Assembly: GCF_024139115.2 (NCBI RefSeq)
Contig: NC_085139.1
Span: 72,831,203 to 72,895,202 of the forward strand
DNA from: Armigeres subalbatus
Lineage: Eukaryota > Arthropoda > Insecta > Diptera > Culicidae
Length of the DNA: 64,000 nucleotides
Direction: 5' to 3'
Below the pieces are notes generated by a model. That model saw nothing but the letters and a program-made list of their open reading frames with translations. It ran no database searches and was not told the origin of the DNA. This document shows, one piece after another, positions 32,542 through 44,340 of the stretch. Every line of letters starts with the position of its first letter. The stretch's first letter is position 1. Made by a program: the position numbers and the translations under genes.

Positions 32542-34897
32542 GCCAAGCAACACAATTTGTTCCAACTCAGTATTAGCAATACAATTATGACTGTTTCACA
32601 AGTCTTAGTTTCGTTCCCAGTCTCTTATATACGACTTGTTTACAACGAAAAAAGCGCAAGAGGTGGAGTCAATATATAACATTTCTCAGGTTTCATATGA
32701 AATGATTTTGAATCTCAATTATAACTGAATCATAACACTCATGAAAACCGAGCTGTCATTTTATTTCGGTTAGATGTTTTGCTCAATTTATTTTGAAAAT
32801 GTATACTGTAGAAGACATGATGCAAGTAATGAAAATAAAATGCCAAATTTACGATTGTTCTTCACACCACAAACATATATGGCAATTCCACAAGCAATTC
32901 AGAATTTATGGTGAAACACACTCATGTAGCTTTAATTTTTCGGTGCGCCCTGAGAAACTAATCATATTATCGATTAGTTTGTGGAGAAAACATTGCATAT
33001 GTATCATACGCTTCAAGCGCCAACAAAGGGCATCACTGATTTTCATAATTCAGATCGCCATCTTCATCGTACACTGACGGTTGAATATTTTGTTACCTTC
33101 AGAAATAAATTATCGGGAAAAATATACAATGCTGTATAAATAGATTAATGTATTTAGATACTATCAAGGATACAATGGTTATTCGTATTTGAAATTATGG
33201 GTATACGTGGTTAATAGAAGCGTATGTCGGGCTAACAGAGTGTACTCAAATCAATGGATTTGTTGTGGATCTTGTTTCAGGCCTGTCGAAACGCAAAAAA
33301 AATAGGCAAACGGAATCCCCAACATATGGTAAAAGATTGTTAAATTATAAAAAATTATCTTACCTGACCACCAAATAAACTGGAAAACCAATATCGGACA
33401 TAACTATCAAGTCAATTTTAGGGAAATTTAAAACAGGGGAACTGTTCCCATTTCCATCACTCCATCATCGCTTCTTTTTACTAACATACTAGTTCACTGT
33501 TGGAAAATAAAATTAAACAAGTCAAACTGCTTTTATTTCTTCTATTATGAAAGGGAATATTGGAGCTATACGAGATCAAGAATATGAACCCCTCGAGTTA
33601 CCCAATAATTTTCAAACTCAAAATATTCTTCTATGGATATAAAAAATCAATGCATCTGAATCGGTAATACAAGTTAATTATTAAATACTGATACAGAAGT
33701 TATAGAATTCCGGTTCAAAAGAAGTTTGGTTCGATAAAATGAAAATGTGGACCCGATTTATCCAATTTAAACTCCTCCGCAGAGCTGATGCCTTATCATT
33801 TTTTTTATCATTCAAGGGCATAGGATTTGATTTTATTGGAAAACGTTTCTCAAAGATAATAAATCCTATGTTTTCTGTGTGCTTGAACGAGAGATATGAT
33901 TGAAAGGAACATTCTTATTAATTATTTAGAAAGCGAAATCTATTTTTTGCCCGGCACTGTACATAGATCTGCCAAAAATATCGTATGCAACAAGAAATAA
34001 TAAAACTATTCTGAAAACTAATATACAACCACATGAAACTGTAAACATTAATAATAAATGCTGTTTGTTATAACGCCGTCGTAAATCGGTATGCATAAAA
34101 ACATACAGTTATAAACAACTCTTCCAAGTTGCAACTAAAAACAATATAACTTTCAAAATAAAATTGTGATTTTACGATTTATTTGCTTTCGCTGTGTGGT
34201 GATGGACATTATTCATATTATTGCCAACAAATTTTTAAAGGTAAGAAAAATATGTTTTACAAAATCATTGACTATTCGTACCAAAAATGCCGAATCCGTG
34301 TTCTGAAGGCCTATTTTTGAACGCCAAGCAGAAGGTTATAAAGAGGTCTCGATCTAACGCAATTATATCAAACATTCTGTTGCTGTTTTATTTAAGTCAT
34401 ACATAAGATGCAAATGAAAAACTTTCAGAAATATGACTTTCCAAAACCCAAAACATGTAGAACTTTAATATAACTGAATCTAAACTCAAAGTTACAGTTG
34501 AAACAAGTATATAATTCATTTACAACATTTCTGTTTATTTTTTTATTGGGAGTAAGTTGCAGGTGTTACTTCCCGGCTAGAAGCCATGAACAGAATAACA
34601 AAACATGATATGGACTTGATTGATATAAGAGATAAAAGAACAGGCAACAATATCAAAAAATTGCACCGAAATATCATTTAAATATCAAGATATGATATGG
34701 ATAAGAACAAACTAATGGCACATGATATTGATCACTTATTACAAATAGCATAATTTGATCTCCTCATGATATTTTAGTGCAAAATATTGATATTGTCGTC
34801 TGATCTTTTATCTCTTATATCAATCATGTCCAGATCTAATTTTGCTATCTTATCAACATTTGATATTATTGAGCTATTTTCTTCTACTCGGGTTGGG
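32542..34897. mobile_element. 2.35-kb foreign insertion in the transposase gene
   Basis: AT-rich sequence placed exactly between codons for LVWQ and AICSCG of the transposase. No long open frame, LTR pair or recognisable transposase is seen. Its right end holds an imperfect palindrome (separate entry). Breakpoints are precise only to a few bases and I found no target duplication, so it may be several insertions plus a small deletion. Confidence 0.6.
34600..34835. repeat. GATATGAT palindromic MITE-like segment
   Basis: The left part (CATGATATGGACTTGATTGA, then TATAAGAGATAAAAGA, near 34604-34640) is mirrored by TCTTTTATCTCTTATATCAA and TCATGTCCAGATCT at about 34803-34836. Between them are many ATATCA/TGATAT steps. 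It would fold on itself and looks like a MITE or the end of the foreign segment. Confidence 0.7.
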
Positions 34898-35332
34898 AGG
34901 CCATTTGCAGTTGTGGTCGTGCAAGCAAAGGTTTCATAACAACTGGTACAGTATAAAGAAATTTACCGTCAAGAATGCCTTCAGAAACGATTGTTGCCAT
35001 TCTTACGCAGTCATGATGTACCATCGCTGTTCTGGCCTGATTTGGCATCCTGCCATAACGCCAAGGACGTAATGAAATGGTATGAAGCGAATGGGGTTCA
35101 TGTGGTACCGAAGGAGGCGAATCCACCAAACTGCCCGGAATTACGTCCCATAGAGCGATATTGGGCTCTTGTTAAGAGAGAACTCTCCCAGTACAAACAG
35201 GAAGTAACTACTATAGAAAAATTTCGAAAATCTTGGTTAAAAGCGTCTAAATCTCTCTCAGACAGGTCTGCACTGGCCCTCATGGCTGGAGTGAACTCAA
35301 AAGTTCGTCAATTCTATATGCAGCCAAATTAA
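34898..35332 (+). pseudogene. DD37E mariner transposase, C-terminal part
   Basis: Reads AICSCGRASKGFITTGTV, a one-base frameshift, then KEIYRQECLQKRLLPFLRSH, DVPSLFWPDLASCHNAKDVM, KWYEANGVHVVPKEANPPNC and PELRPIERYWALVKRELS, ending in a stop after FYMQPN. Between the Asp of WPDLAS and the Glu of PIER there are 37 residues, which defines the DD37E group described in mosquitoes. The catalytic Asp and Glu are intact, so apart from the frameshifts and the insertion this copy is well preserved. Confidence 0.9.
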
Positions 35333-35474
35333 ATATTGTTGAATAGTGTTTTGGTGACTGTTGTTACACATATCAATGAGAAAAAAATAAATCTTGCATA
35401 AAACTGACCTTGTCTTTTTCTTATCCTTAAATTTTTGTGTCCAGATTTTGTCGCGAACAAGCCTTATTCTTCTA

Positions 35475-36618
35475 AAATTCCCCCTCGAGTTTCGCGTGAG
35501 GGCATCTGCTAACGGATTCACCCCTCCTTTTTTGGCCCTTCATACAAGAGTCTGATTGATCAAAGTCAACATCACAAACTTAACCAAATCGCTTTTCAGT
35601 ATAACCATTTCTACAGGCAGATGCCTTGCTACAATCAATGGTAGAAAACCATCATCATCATCACCGTTAGTCTTAACCGATTGGCTCGCAACAAGTTAAA
35701 TTCGATGGGGAATTCTATCCTCCTATTCTATCCTCGGATTGTCCCGTGGTGTGTTACGAAGTAAGATCGACCACTCTGTACTCTAGTTCTTACTATTCTT
35801 GTTAATACTTATGAGTGATGGTCTTCCGATCAACGAACAACTTTAATTTGCTTCTAGATAATCCACCTATTCTACCTTTTTAGGTGTAGTCAATGAAGTA
35901 GATTATAAAAATGCAACTCAATCATCATTAGGCTGGCTTTGAAGATAACGACATGAATTTCCAAACTCCAGGGTGCTCATCAATTAGGAAAGAACCGGAT
36001 ACGATTTTGGTGTATTTGTGGAACACTCTGTGTAAAGGTGAGACTCCTAAGTGCCAAACACAATGAAATCAGATTTCTATACAAAAACGAATTCGGACCT
36101 CATAAGAAGAAGCAACAATTCGGTTGAACTTCAGTACCGATGCATGGGAAAATTAATATTATCTCACTTTTTCTGAAGCCGAAGCTGATTAAGAGGCGCG
36201 CCTTTGAGAGTCGGTGTTCGTCATTTCTCTAAGGGTACAAATAGCGCTTAATTTAAAGTGGTTTCACATCAAGTTTGAGAAATACATGAATAAAAGACGA
36301 CTGCTTTATTTCTTCTCAATGGCAATGTCATGGAGTAGAAAGACATGCACTAAACAAAGGACATTGGTATACTACAATATTCAATTAATGAACTCCCCGA
36401 TTGGTTCTCCCCGATCAAAAAATTTAAAATAGGCTCGCAAGCTATGGACATAATACTATTTTTACATGCACGAGAAAGGCAACATCACCACTATGTGGAA
36501 TAATCAGCTTTTTTTGTTGTTGTTAAATATTGTATTGGGCAAATCAAGCATCAAAAAGATATTCAATTTGCAAAAAAATAGTTTACCTCGGTGGAGGTTG
36601 GTACTTGGTTTCTGATGG
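35475..36618. other. Intergenic, no gene seen
   Basis: AT-rich unique sequence. A CGAGAAAGGCAACATCACCA block at about 36471-36500 is nearly repeated at 49240-49268 (CGAGAAAGGCATCATCACCA), probably the end of a dispersed element. Confidence 0.45.
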
Positions 36619-36849
36619 CTTTTTTTTTACTTAAATTCGTTTATTTCTGATTTTTGTTTGTTACATCATTTTTAACATTTCAAGTGGTTGGCCCTTCATC
36701 TTTGATTTTGTTTAATAGCAATAGTTGGAATTCAAATGTAATTTATAAAGTATCTAATGTATCAGAATAATCTCATGGAGGCATTGATTATTTTGGAAAA
36801 TTTGATAACCTAACTAATCTTACACTTATACTATTATTAACAAAATTTG

Positions 36850-37974
36850 ATAACCTAGCGTGGAAATAAATCCCGAATCATGGGTTGCTCCGAGGTTTGG
36901 CAACGCACCCTGTCCTTCTCCCACGACACCTCAAAGCGTTCGTCGAGTGTTTTCATCTCGGCCAGACGATGGACCTCAGAATTGCGAGTCCCTGCGCACC
37001 GCAAGTCGCTTCGCTGATTGTGACCCGGAATGTCCTTTCCGACATATAGTTTTTGATTATCTTTACGAGGTAGCTGGGTAGCGTTGTAGTTTGTACACCA
37101 GTCCATCATGCCATACATTGTCAAATGCCTTCTCGACATCGAGCAACGCCATGACGGAGGTTTTGGAGACAAACTTGTTCCGTCTGAGGATGTCGGCAAA
37201 ATCAAGTAGCCGGCAATGAATTGCCTTTTCAAAAAGCATGGATAACGCTGAGAGAAGGCTGATGGGACGATAGCTTTTGGGCGAGGAAGGGTCTTTCCCA
37301 GGTTTCCGGATGGGGATCACTTTTGATGACTTCCAGGACGATGGGAAGTAACTAAGTCGAAGACACTGCATGGTTGAAAAAAAAAACACGATGTGATCGA
37401 AAAACTGGGCACTCAAATGCTTGAGCTGCAAGTTAGAGATGTTGTCGAAACCTGGGGCATTCATATTTTTGGATGATTTGATATAGGCCGACAATTCACC
37501 AGCTGTTATCTCCAACTCCTCCGAGAAGTCGTTGGGAATAAGATGAATGTTGTTTGCATGCTCACTGACAGCAGCCTTCTCAGCAGGAGTTATTAAGCGA
37601 TCCTTAGAGCCATTATTGTCTGGCAGGATCAAGGGTGGAATGCGCCGAGGCCGAGGCCGAGGCTGTCAACTTCCAAAACGGCACAATTTGGTAGAGCGCG
37701 GATCTTATTAGAAAAAATCATTATTTTTAAGGTCCACCATTCTGGCTTTGATGATGTTGGTCGTGCGATTGCAACGGGTTTTGAGTGCAGGCAGCCCAGT
37801 ACGTTGATACTGTCTGCGAACCACGTTGCAAAGACGAATGAGATCTTTGGTGAGAGTGTCGCTGGTTAGGGCGTTGCTTACCTCACGAGGCGTTGTTGGG
37901 ACATGCTGCTCTCTGGCTACCGAGATAGCCTCTTCGATGGCGCACAACTGGCTGTCGATTGATGGTGTTGTCAA
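36850..37974 (-). pseudogene. Jockey-like ORF2, reverse transcriptase part
   Basis: The linker VSNALTSDTLTKDLIRLCNV begins it. The fingers then read ITAGELSAYIKSSKNMNAPG, FDNISNLQLKHL, YFPSSWKSSKVIPIRKPGKD and PSSPKSYRPISLLSALSMLF, and palm motif A reads MALLDVEKAFDNVWHDGLVY. LLDFAD joins directly to ILRRNKFVSK, skipping a segment (the usual GFR region). After SYLVKIIKNYMSERTFRVTI the sequence jumps to a terminal HRLAEMKTLDERFEVSWEKD, so motif C (the F/YADD box) is absent. It cannot encode an active enzyme. Confidence 0.87.
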
Positions 37975-38024
37975 CGTACTGCTGGAATCACTGTCAGTTC
38001 ACTCGATGATAGTTCCTTCTGGAG

Positions 38025-38600
38025 AGTTGGTGTCGGTTGATCGAAGAGCCGATTTCCTGATAGTCGACCGGCTGCGATGTTTGGTTATCCATGTTCGTGA
38101 TGAACAGATCGAGCGTCAAATGTACCCCGGATCTGCTCAAACGGGTGGGTGAGTCCGGGTTCAGGATTGTGTAATGGCCTTCTTCTAGACCGCTACTCCA
38201 AATCGTGCCGTTTCGATTGCTCCTTGAGTTCGCCGACGATGATGTACTGCCCTTGGCGCCGCGTTAGTTTGACGATGTCTCTGCGGAGGGCGGCCAATAT
38301 CCCATCGATCTCCTTGGCTTGCGTTTGGCAGTATGCCACGATGACGGTGATGACGCCAACGGAAGTAGTAACTGGAGGTTTGATCGATCGAGTCTCACCA
38401 CACGGAAGTCCGGAATATATACGCTCACCTCGAGCTGGTGTGTTTCCGTGATGAAAGGCACGTCGATCTCCCTCTCGTCGAGGAAACCAACCAGCTCAAT
38501 AGTTTTGCTCTTAAGTGAGCAAGCGTTCCAATTGACCAGACCGACCGTAGCAGCTCGATGACGAACATGCCCAGGGTGAAGATCTGATCGAAGCGTGTTT
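38025..38600 (-). pseudogene. Jockey-like ORF2, apurinic-like endonuclease part
   Basis: Minus strand reads VGLVNWNACSLKSKTIELVG, FLDEREIDVPFITETHQLEV and SVYIPDFRVVRLDRSN. These are the opening motifs of the EEP endonuclease, including the catalytic N and E (ITETH) positions. After frameshifts it continues LEEGHYTILNPDSPTRLSRS, GVHLTLDLFITNMDNQTSQP. The active-site His block near the end is not recognisable. In the family this domain nicks the chromosomal target. Confidence 0.85.
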
Positions 38601-38613
38601 TGCATTCACGTAG

Positions 38614-39756
38614 TCACGATGCCAGTTGTGTAAACATTGGAACCAGCTGCTCCGATGTGTAGAGCGGTGGGTCACCTTCAGCCAGATGGGGCTGGTTGTC
38701 CTGACGATGGAATTCAGGGGGGCACTGGCTGGGAGCCGATGGTGCTTGGGTATCGGGTGCCGCGGATGGAACCGATGCAGCGGCAGCAGCAAGCCGTTTG
38801 TGTGGCTGCAGCAGCGGAAGGACCGAGATCGGTCGACGGGGAGGCGTAATGACCGGAAAATTTCTCTCATTCAGCGGCGGGGGTGGAACTGCTCGACGCA
38901 TAGGCTGATTTTTGGTGGAAGCTCTCTTCCGGATTTCCACGAACTCGGCGCGCTTGGGACAGTCCTTCGTTGTTGCACGATGTTTTGCCCCATAGTTCCA
39001 TAGTTGGCACACTTGAGGTCCAACTCCTCCGTGCTGTGGTTTTTGCCACACTCATTGCAGCGGGTAGCCATGAAGCAGTTGCGGGTACCGTGGCCGAACT
39101 GAGAACATGCCATGCACTGCGTGACGTCGCGATGCCCGGGCTTGTATTTTGTCCACTGGATAATGGTACTGGTCACCACCTTAATCGCCTTCAGGTTCTT
39201 GAGCGAGGTGGATCCATGCTCGAGAGGGACGAGGTGCTTTTGGTCACGGTACATGCGGCTTTTATCATGCCGCGAGATTTTGTGATCCGTCAAGACCGCA
39301 TAGCGCCACTTTTAGTAATTTAGTACCGGGGAAGTCGTGGTTGTAGTACATACTCCCAATCCTTCATCTTCATATACTGCACCACGAAATCGAAAGAGGC
39401 CTTGTTAGAGACCATGAGCTTCCCCCCTTTGAGCATAGCTGAAAAATGCCAATGGTGTACTTGTTCGAGATCATAGAATCGAATAGCTGGCAACAGGTTC
39501 GGCGTGTCTCCTTTCACGAATATTGGGGGGCACCGTTCCTTACGGTCGAGATGCTGGTCGTGTTGCTATTGGGCCATCGTATTCTTCCGGTTCTTTTTCT
39601 TCGCCAGCGGGTCACCGGCATCGCCATCCTTTAAGTCGTAGTAGGCGTTATTCGATAGCAGCTTCTTTGCTGCATTGCTTACCGCTTCATCATCGTCACT
39701 CGCGGTACGCTTCGGTGCGCTGATCGCGAGTTACCGAGTTGCCGGCGACCACCCAT
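38614..39756 (-). pseudogene. Jockey-like ORF1 (gag) with zinc knuckles
   Basis: From the ATG at 39754-39756, after an early phase change, it reads SAPKRTASDDDEAVSNAAKK, DGDAGDPLAKKKNRKN, RCPPIFVKGDTPNLLPAIRF and MKMKDWEYVLQPRLPRY. After a break it reads STSLKNLKAIKVVTSTIIQW, TKYKPGHRDVTQCMACSQFG and HGTRNCFMATRCNECGKNHS. CMACSQFGHGTRNC is a CX2CX4HX4C knuckle and CNECGKNH starts the next. The C-terminus (TSEQLVPMFTQLAS) matches the ORF1-only unit at 29 kb. Several frameshifts make it a pseudogene. Confidence 0.87.
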
Positions 39757-39960
39757 ACCGGAAACGAAAACCGCACGCGACAATATGCGCCACAATCCAA
39801 TAAGACCGAATAAAGAAAACTTGCGCAAGCACGAGCCAAAAACGTGTCCGATCACGTCGCTCGATCAAACTGGAATGCTCGCTCATTCGTGCTCTGCTCG
39901 TTTCTGACAGCTTCTCCGCACGCACGCTTAAAATCACACAAAACGGGCCTCTCCTGGAAC

Positions 39961-41399
39961 AACTCATATTATGAGTAATTACGATGTTACTCATTTTTGT
40001 GTAACCGATAGCCGATGATTTTAGGTGAGTTCATTTTACACAGCGAGAGAGCAGTCGAAAGTCGAACCTAACCTCAATTGTATGTTTTCAAATTGATGGT
40101 AAAGTAAGCCAAATTTTCCATACTTATTCAGAGGCTTCTCCAATCGTTTCGATCAACAAAACAAAGTGCGATGCTTGTATTCGCACATTTTTTTGTTTCG
40201 CCATCAAAGCGAAAAGAAAAACCTCCGAAAAAGTACGATTTCTTGCCTCACATTCTGCACCCGTTCGCCATCATAGCGACCCGAAGGGACTTTGACAGTG
40301 CGAGGCCAACTCACTTACACATATCATGCACATGTGAGACATTACACAGCGACTGCTCGTGTTTCACACAAAATTTTCACTCATAGTGAGAGTTGGCCAA
40401 GGCGTCGCCGTAATGTGTGAAAACTATTCATGCGATGTGTACTTGACTTTAAGCGTGCGGTGATACAGGAGAATAGGACGTTGAGGGTTCTAGTCTCTCC
40501 AAGACACGTTCAGCCTTTTTCGCAAATTTAGTATCAATTTGTCCGGTTCAAAAGCATGTGCTGTGCATATGCTTTTAAACTGGCCGAGTCGTCGAATAAT
40601 ATGCAGTTAATGTTTAATATTTTGCTAAATAAAGATAAATGTGTGGTGTTTTATATCTCAATTGCAATTAATTGTTTCGGGTTATAAGTTAATCAGAAAA
40701 GAAATTTCGACCAAACGTCCTTTCGAAAAAAAAATCTAGTGTTATTTTGATCAATTATCATTCTCCTCCACTCTAAATTTAAGGTTATCTAAAATCACCT
40801 TCAGGAAATCTGCGAAAGACTGCGTCAAAGAAGTACACTAACGCAACACATTTGCAATCGCAAACTGGCTCACGGCAAAGCCATTGCCCTACTCGCATCG
40901 TAATCGTATTACTGCTTGAAGGACAAATCCGACAACTCTCTCGGTGGAATCCCTTGAGACTTACGCAAAGTGCAACACCAGCTCAACCGAACCTAAATAC
41001 CCTTCAACTGAAATCTCATTTGTCCCTTGTCAACGTCCAGATACAAATACCCAAAGGATTTTGTGCGAGTTGCTCAAGAAAAATCTGTCAATTGCCACAC
41101 AGTTCTGTTGTCCACCACGTTTGAGGTTAACACAGAGGAGTGGTGGGGTCCAATAGTTGGTGCAAGTTATAAATTTTGAGTTTGGACTAAATATCCTTTG
41201 GGCTAATTCATAAACGCCGAAATTTGAAACTGGTATATTTTAAAAGGGACAATTATTTTCAATAAGGAACAATTCTCACTTCATATTTAACTGTCCATTA
41301 ACCATACTGTTGAAAATAGATCATCATGCTGCTGTAATCAATTGATGACCAGCTTTCATGATCTACCGCTCCACTCCGAATGATGCATTGTACAATGAG
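39961..41399. other. Unique interval, no gene seen
   Basis: Moderately AT-rich sequence. TTTACACAG and ACACATCACATG-type short motifs occur at 40030-40440 in both orientations, but no clear inverted element could be fixed. Frames of 70-90 codons exist (40171-40386, 40852-41124) without recognisable domains. Confidence 0.35.
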
Positions 41400-43260
41400 T
41401 TCTTAGTCCCAACTGGGCACCCACAGTGTGGGTAGTGTCTCGTAATCAAATAAAATACCCATCGCCTCCGCATGAGGCTCCCCCTTTGGGAGGGAGAGTA
41501 ACAGGACAGTCAGTCGTCAGTTAGCCCAAAGGGAGCCAGCGACCGCAAATTGCAGATTTTGATTTTCCTCTCGCTTGCCCGGTCGAACCTGTCACCAGTT
41601 TCTTTTACACAGACGACAGTGCTGGGGCGGTCTCGACAAGTATAGTAGCAGGGTGCACATCACCACCATAAAAAACGGCAACAAAATCCGATTCCCATCC
41701 TCGCGGGTGACCGTCTCTCCGCTGCCTGTCGTCGTCCTCGATGGCAATGTTGTGTTGAGGTGATTGAAGTGATTTATTTGTGTCAATATATTTTCCAATC
41801 TTGTTTGGGGTTCTGTTGGCTGTCGCTCGTTATGGCGGTGTATGTGTGCCTGTGCGGTGGTTGACTGCCAAGAGATTCGTTATCAATTGATGGTCCCTAG
41901 ACAGCGCCACAATGGAGCAGTAACAGCCAGCAACAATGTTTGGAGGATGCGATGAATGAATGTGGGAAAGAATTCGGAGGTTTTCCGGCTTCCAGGCGAG
42001 ATTCTAGATAATCGTCGCTCGAGGTGCTGTTAGATGTCGGGGGACGAATCATCTGTCTGGCTGGTTGGCTGGCTGGCTGACTGTGTCGTTCGTGTTGGCT
42101 CCATAAAAATATATAAACATAAACCGTCAGAGAAGAGTCAATTTCGGAAAATTGAGGGTTCAGGCAAATAACTTCACTCAAATTTATGATCGTACTTTGG
42201 GCGGGAGGAAAACGTTGGTGCTTTCACACTCCATTTGTGGGTCCCGGGTAATGAAGTGCTAACCGGCGTGGCGAATTATCGTCGCCAAGTCGCATTCCGC
42301 ATACTCGTTGATCAGCCAAATTGCGAATAAATTCCTCAAAAATGTTATCTCGAATTGACTACTTACCAGGGGGGAGGGCTTCGAGCTAGGTCAACGCTTC
42401 AAAGGATTTTCCCCCGGCAGCGCGCGTTCGAGAAGTTGATGGAGAAAAATTTATGACTCGAGACAACTGACGCGAACTGAATAGCGCTGCCGGCGAGTGG
42501 CACGGACTGGAGCCAAACTGACTACAAACTTTGCCTGGCCAAGCTTCATTTTCCATTTTCATCATCGCATCATCGTCATTATCGCAATCAGTGACTGTCC
42601 AGTACATCCTCCAACAAAAAAGCTCATTTCAACAATGCAAACAACTTTAACTTTCTGTCCGGCAGTACATGAGTGCTGCTTCGCCGGCCGGGTGCTTTCA
42701 TCCATCCTTCAAGAGGAGAACTTTTCTTCTGCAAGTATGTCTCCGGGTCCAGTTGTCCGGTCCAGTTGTCGTGTTTATGCATGAGTAACTAATGATAGAC
42801 ACCGTCGTCGTGGTCCTCGTCCTTAGCTTCGTGACAACTCAAGCTCAACTTTGGGTCCTTCCTTGCGCAACACCATTTGCCTCCGAGTCGGAAAAGGGGC
42901 ACCGCCGCCGGTTGAACGAAAGAGGAACAAACGGAAGGCCGTTCAAAGAGCATAAATTTGCAAACGCTGAAGGACAATGAGGATAGGAAATCGGGAAGTT
43001 GGGAACCGGTTTGGGAGAGGAAAATTATCGTTTGCGTTTTTTTTTGTCATTATCGTCGTCGTCGCCGCTTGGAAGTTGCTTCGGATGCCGTCGTCGTCGT
43101 CGTAATAATTAATTATCTACGTGGGGAGGAAAATTTAATAATGGGTGTCCTGTTCGGGCAACAAAAGACGAAAATTGACGGTGCTCGAGTAAGGATGCGC
43201 TCGGTCGGTGGGGTGACCGGGGAAATATGACGACGCTGTAACACAGGCAGGCGGGCGGAG
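41400..43260. other. GC-richer unique region, possible exon/regulatory domain
   Basis: Repeat-poor, with CG-containing runs (GTCGTCGTCGTC at 43055 and 43093) and frames open on both strands. It resembles the 7.4-8.15 and 23-25 kb blocks. A hairpin (GGCTCCCCCTTTGGG at 41476 against CCCAAAGGGAGCC at 41525) encloses GGACAGTCAGTCGTCAG, which has initiator-like TCAGT. I see no recognisable protein domain. It may be a promoter or a conserved non-coding domain of a large gene. Confidence 0.3.
42792..42980 (+). CDS. Hypothetical 62-residue secreted-peptide-like frame
   Basis: The frame encodes a short acidic start, a hydrophobic stretch (MIDTVVVVLVLSFVTTQAQL, with a plausible signal-peptidase site after TQA), one cysteine, and a basic segment with a KGHRRR cluster that could serve as a propeptide cleavage site, ending NAEGQ. 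The initiation context is CTAATGATA. It matches no neuropeptide family I know. It lies in a GC-richer repeat-free region, where chance frames are longer, so it may well be fortuitous. Confidence 0.15.
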   Translation: MIDTVVVVLVLSFVTTQAQLWVLPCATPFASESEKGHRRRLNERGTNGRPFKEHKFANAEGQ

Positions 43261-43814
43261 AAGTGTAAATGAGTTTCAATAGAATGGTTCAGTTGACTTA
43301 GTGCGGGTGATTTGACAGATGATTGAGTTCGAATTTGATCCGATTGGACGTTGATGAATGTGTAATTTGATGAAGGGATGGAATAATCTGTTCGGGTATC
43401 TAATATTTATGATAGCTTGTTGGACGATTTCGAAGTCGGTTTCAGATAGACAATAGATAGGCAAATTATTTTGGAATGAACAAAGCATTTTTAATAAACT
43501 CATTAAAACTTTTGCATTAAGAGGACTAGAGAATTAAGGAATACTTGTTTGCTTCATTAGCAACAATTGTACAGGGCGATATCAAATATAGAAGAGCGCA
43601 AGGTTTCAGAACAACGCCGTACATTGACTTGACTTTGAAACATTTCAGGCCACTATTATGTCAAAGATGCTGGACTCGTTAACGTTGACTGGCCCAAAAG
43701 AGTTCCGAAAATCTGAGATGATTTAGAACTGTATGTAAGAGTTTCTGGACTTGTTTTTAATCTACCGTTTATTTGGGATGTTTATTTGCCGTAAAACGTC
43801 ACGAAACCGAAATC
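43261..43814. other. Intergenic, no gene seen
   Basis: AT-rich unique sequence with no repeats or coding frames that I can support. Confidence 0.4.
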
Positions 43815-44340
43815 ATGTTATTTAATACAGTTTTTCATGGTTCTTGTACAATGATATTGGAACCGAAAGACTCGCGATTCGGTCGAGGTTGGGGAATACA
43901 ATAATCTGTAACGGGACAAACTTTTTCTTGGGAAGAAGACGTACGGAAGAAAATCACGCCAGACATTGAAACGGACAACAAGAGAAAGAAATTCATAATG
44001 GGGTACGACAGACAAAGGGATGGGCGGACTATGACCAGCAACCTTCAAAACACTATCCTGATAGGCTGTGGTTGTTTTTCTTGGACACGGAGATGATCAC
44101 TTAGCGCAAATCTGGGCCCACGATGCTTCTCGTAAGCCCACATGACATGATCGATAGCCTGATAAGATAATCCTTGCCGCAAACACAGAGATTGCCTTCC
44201 GAGGACCCCACTCTAAAAAGATGTGCATTTAAAATGTAGTGACTGGACATTAGACGACACAGTTCGAATGAAGTCTTGTCCCATATTCATTTTTTTGTAC
44301 CATGCTTCAACAAGTGCGTGCAAACAGCCATCTACTCAAC
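43815..44340 (-). pseudogene. Non-LTR retrotransposon C-terminus (LOA/R1/I-like)
   Basis: Two minus-strand frames together give the tail of such LINEs: SSHYILNAHLFRVGSSEGNL, CVCGKDY, then, in the next frame, LSYQAIDHVMWAYEKHRGPR, FALSDHLRVQEKQPQPIRIV and F. The CxC with a following IDHVxW is the usual C-terminal cysteine/histidine motif after the reverse transcriptase in LOA, R1 and I-type elements, including mosquito Lian. A 3' UTR-like stretch ends near 43820. Upstream domains are missing. Confidence 0.7.

Larger units (their letters stand above)
31806..35472 (+). mobile_element. Tc1/mariner DD37E element split by a 2.35-kb insertion
   Basis: Inverted ends share GAAGAATAAGGCTTGTT-n-GCG plus ACAAAATCTGGACA (31809-31842; inverted at 35438-35472), next to TA dinucleotides at 31804-31805 and 35473-35474. 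The left end has two extra bases next to the TA. Subtracting the foreign 32541-34897 segment leaves about 1.31 kb, the normal size of an autonomous element. The transposase is interrupted between LVWQ and AICSCG. Confidence 0.9.
36619..39960 (-). mobile_element. Jockey-like LINE, internally deleted
   Basis: On the minus strand: 5' leader (about 39960-39757), ORF1/gag (39756 to ~38600), ORF2 endonuclease (38600 to ~38030), part of the reverse transcriptase (to ~37000), a C-terminal scrap, a 3' UTR and an A-run (36620-36629). The whole is about 3.3 kb where a full jockey-clade element is about 4.5 kb. At least two deletions remove reverse-transcriptase segments, and frameshifts are frequent. 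No TSD was established. The leader boundary at the 5' end is approximate. Confidence 0.85.
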
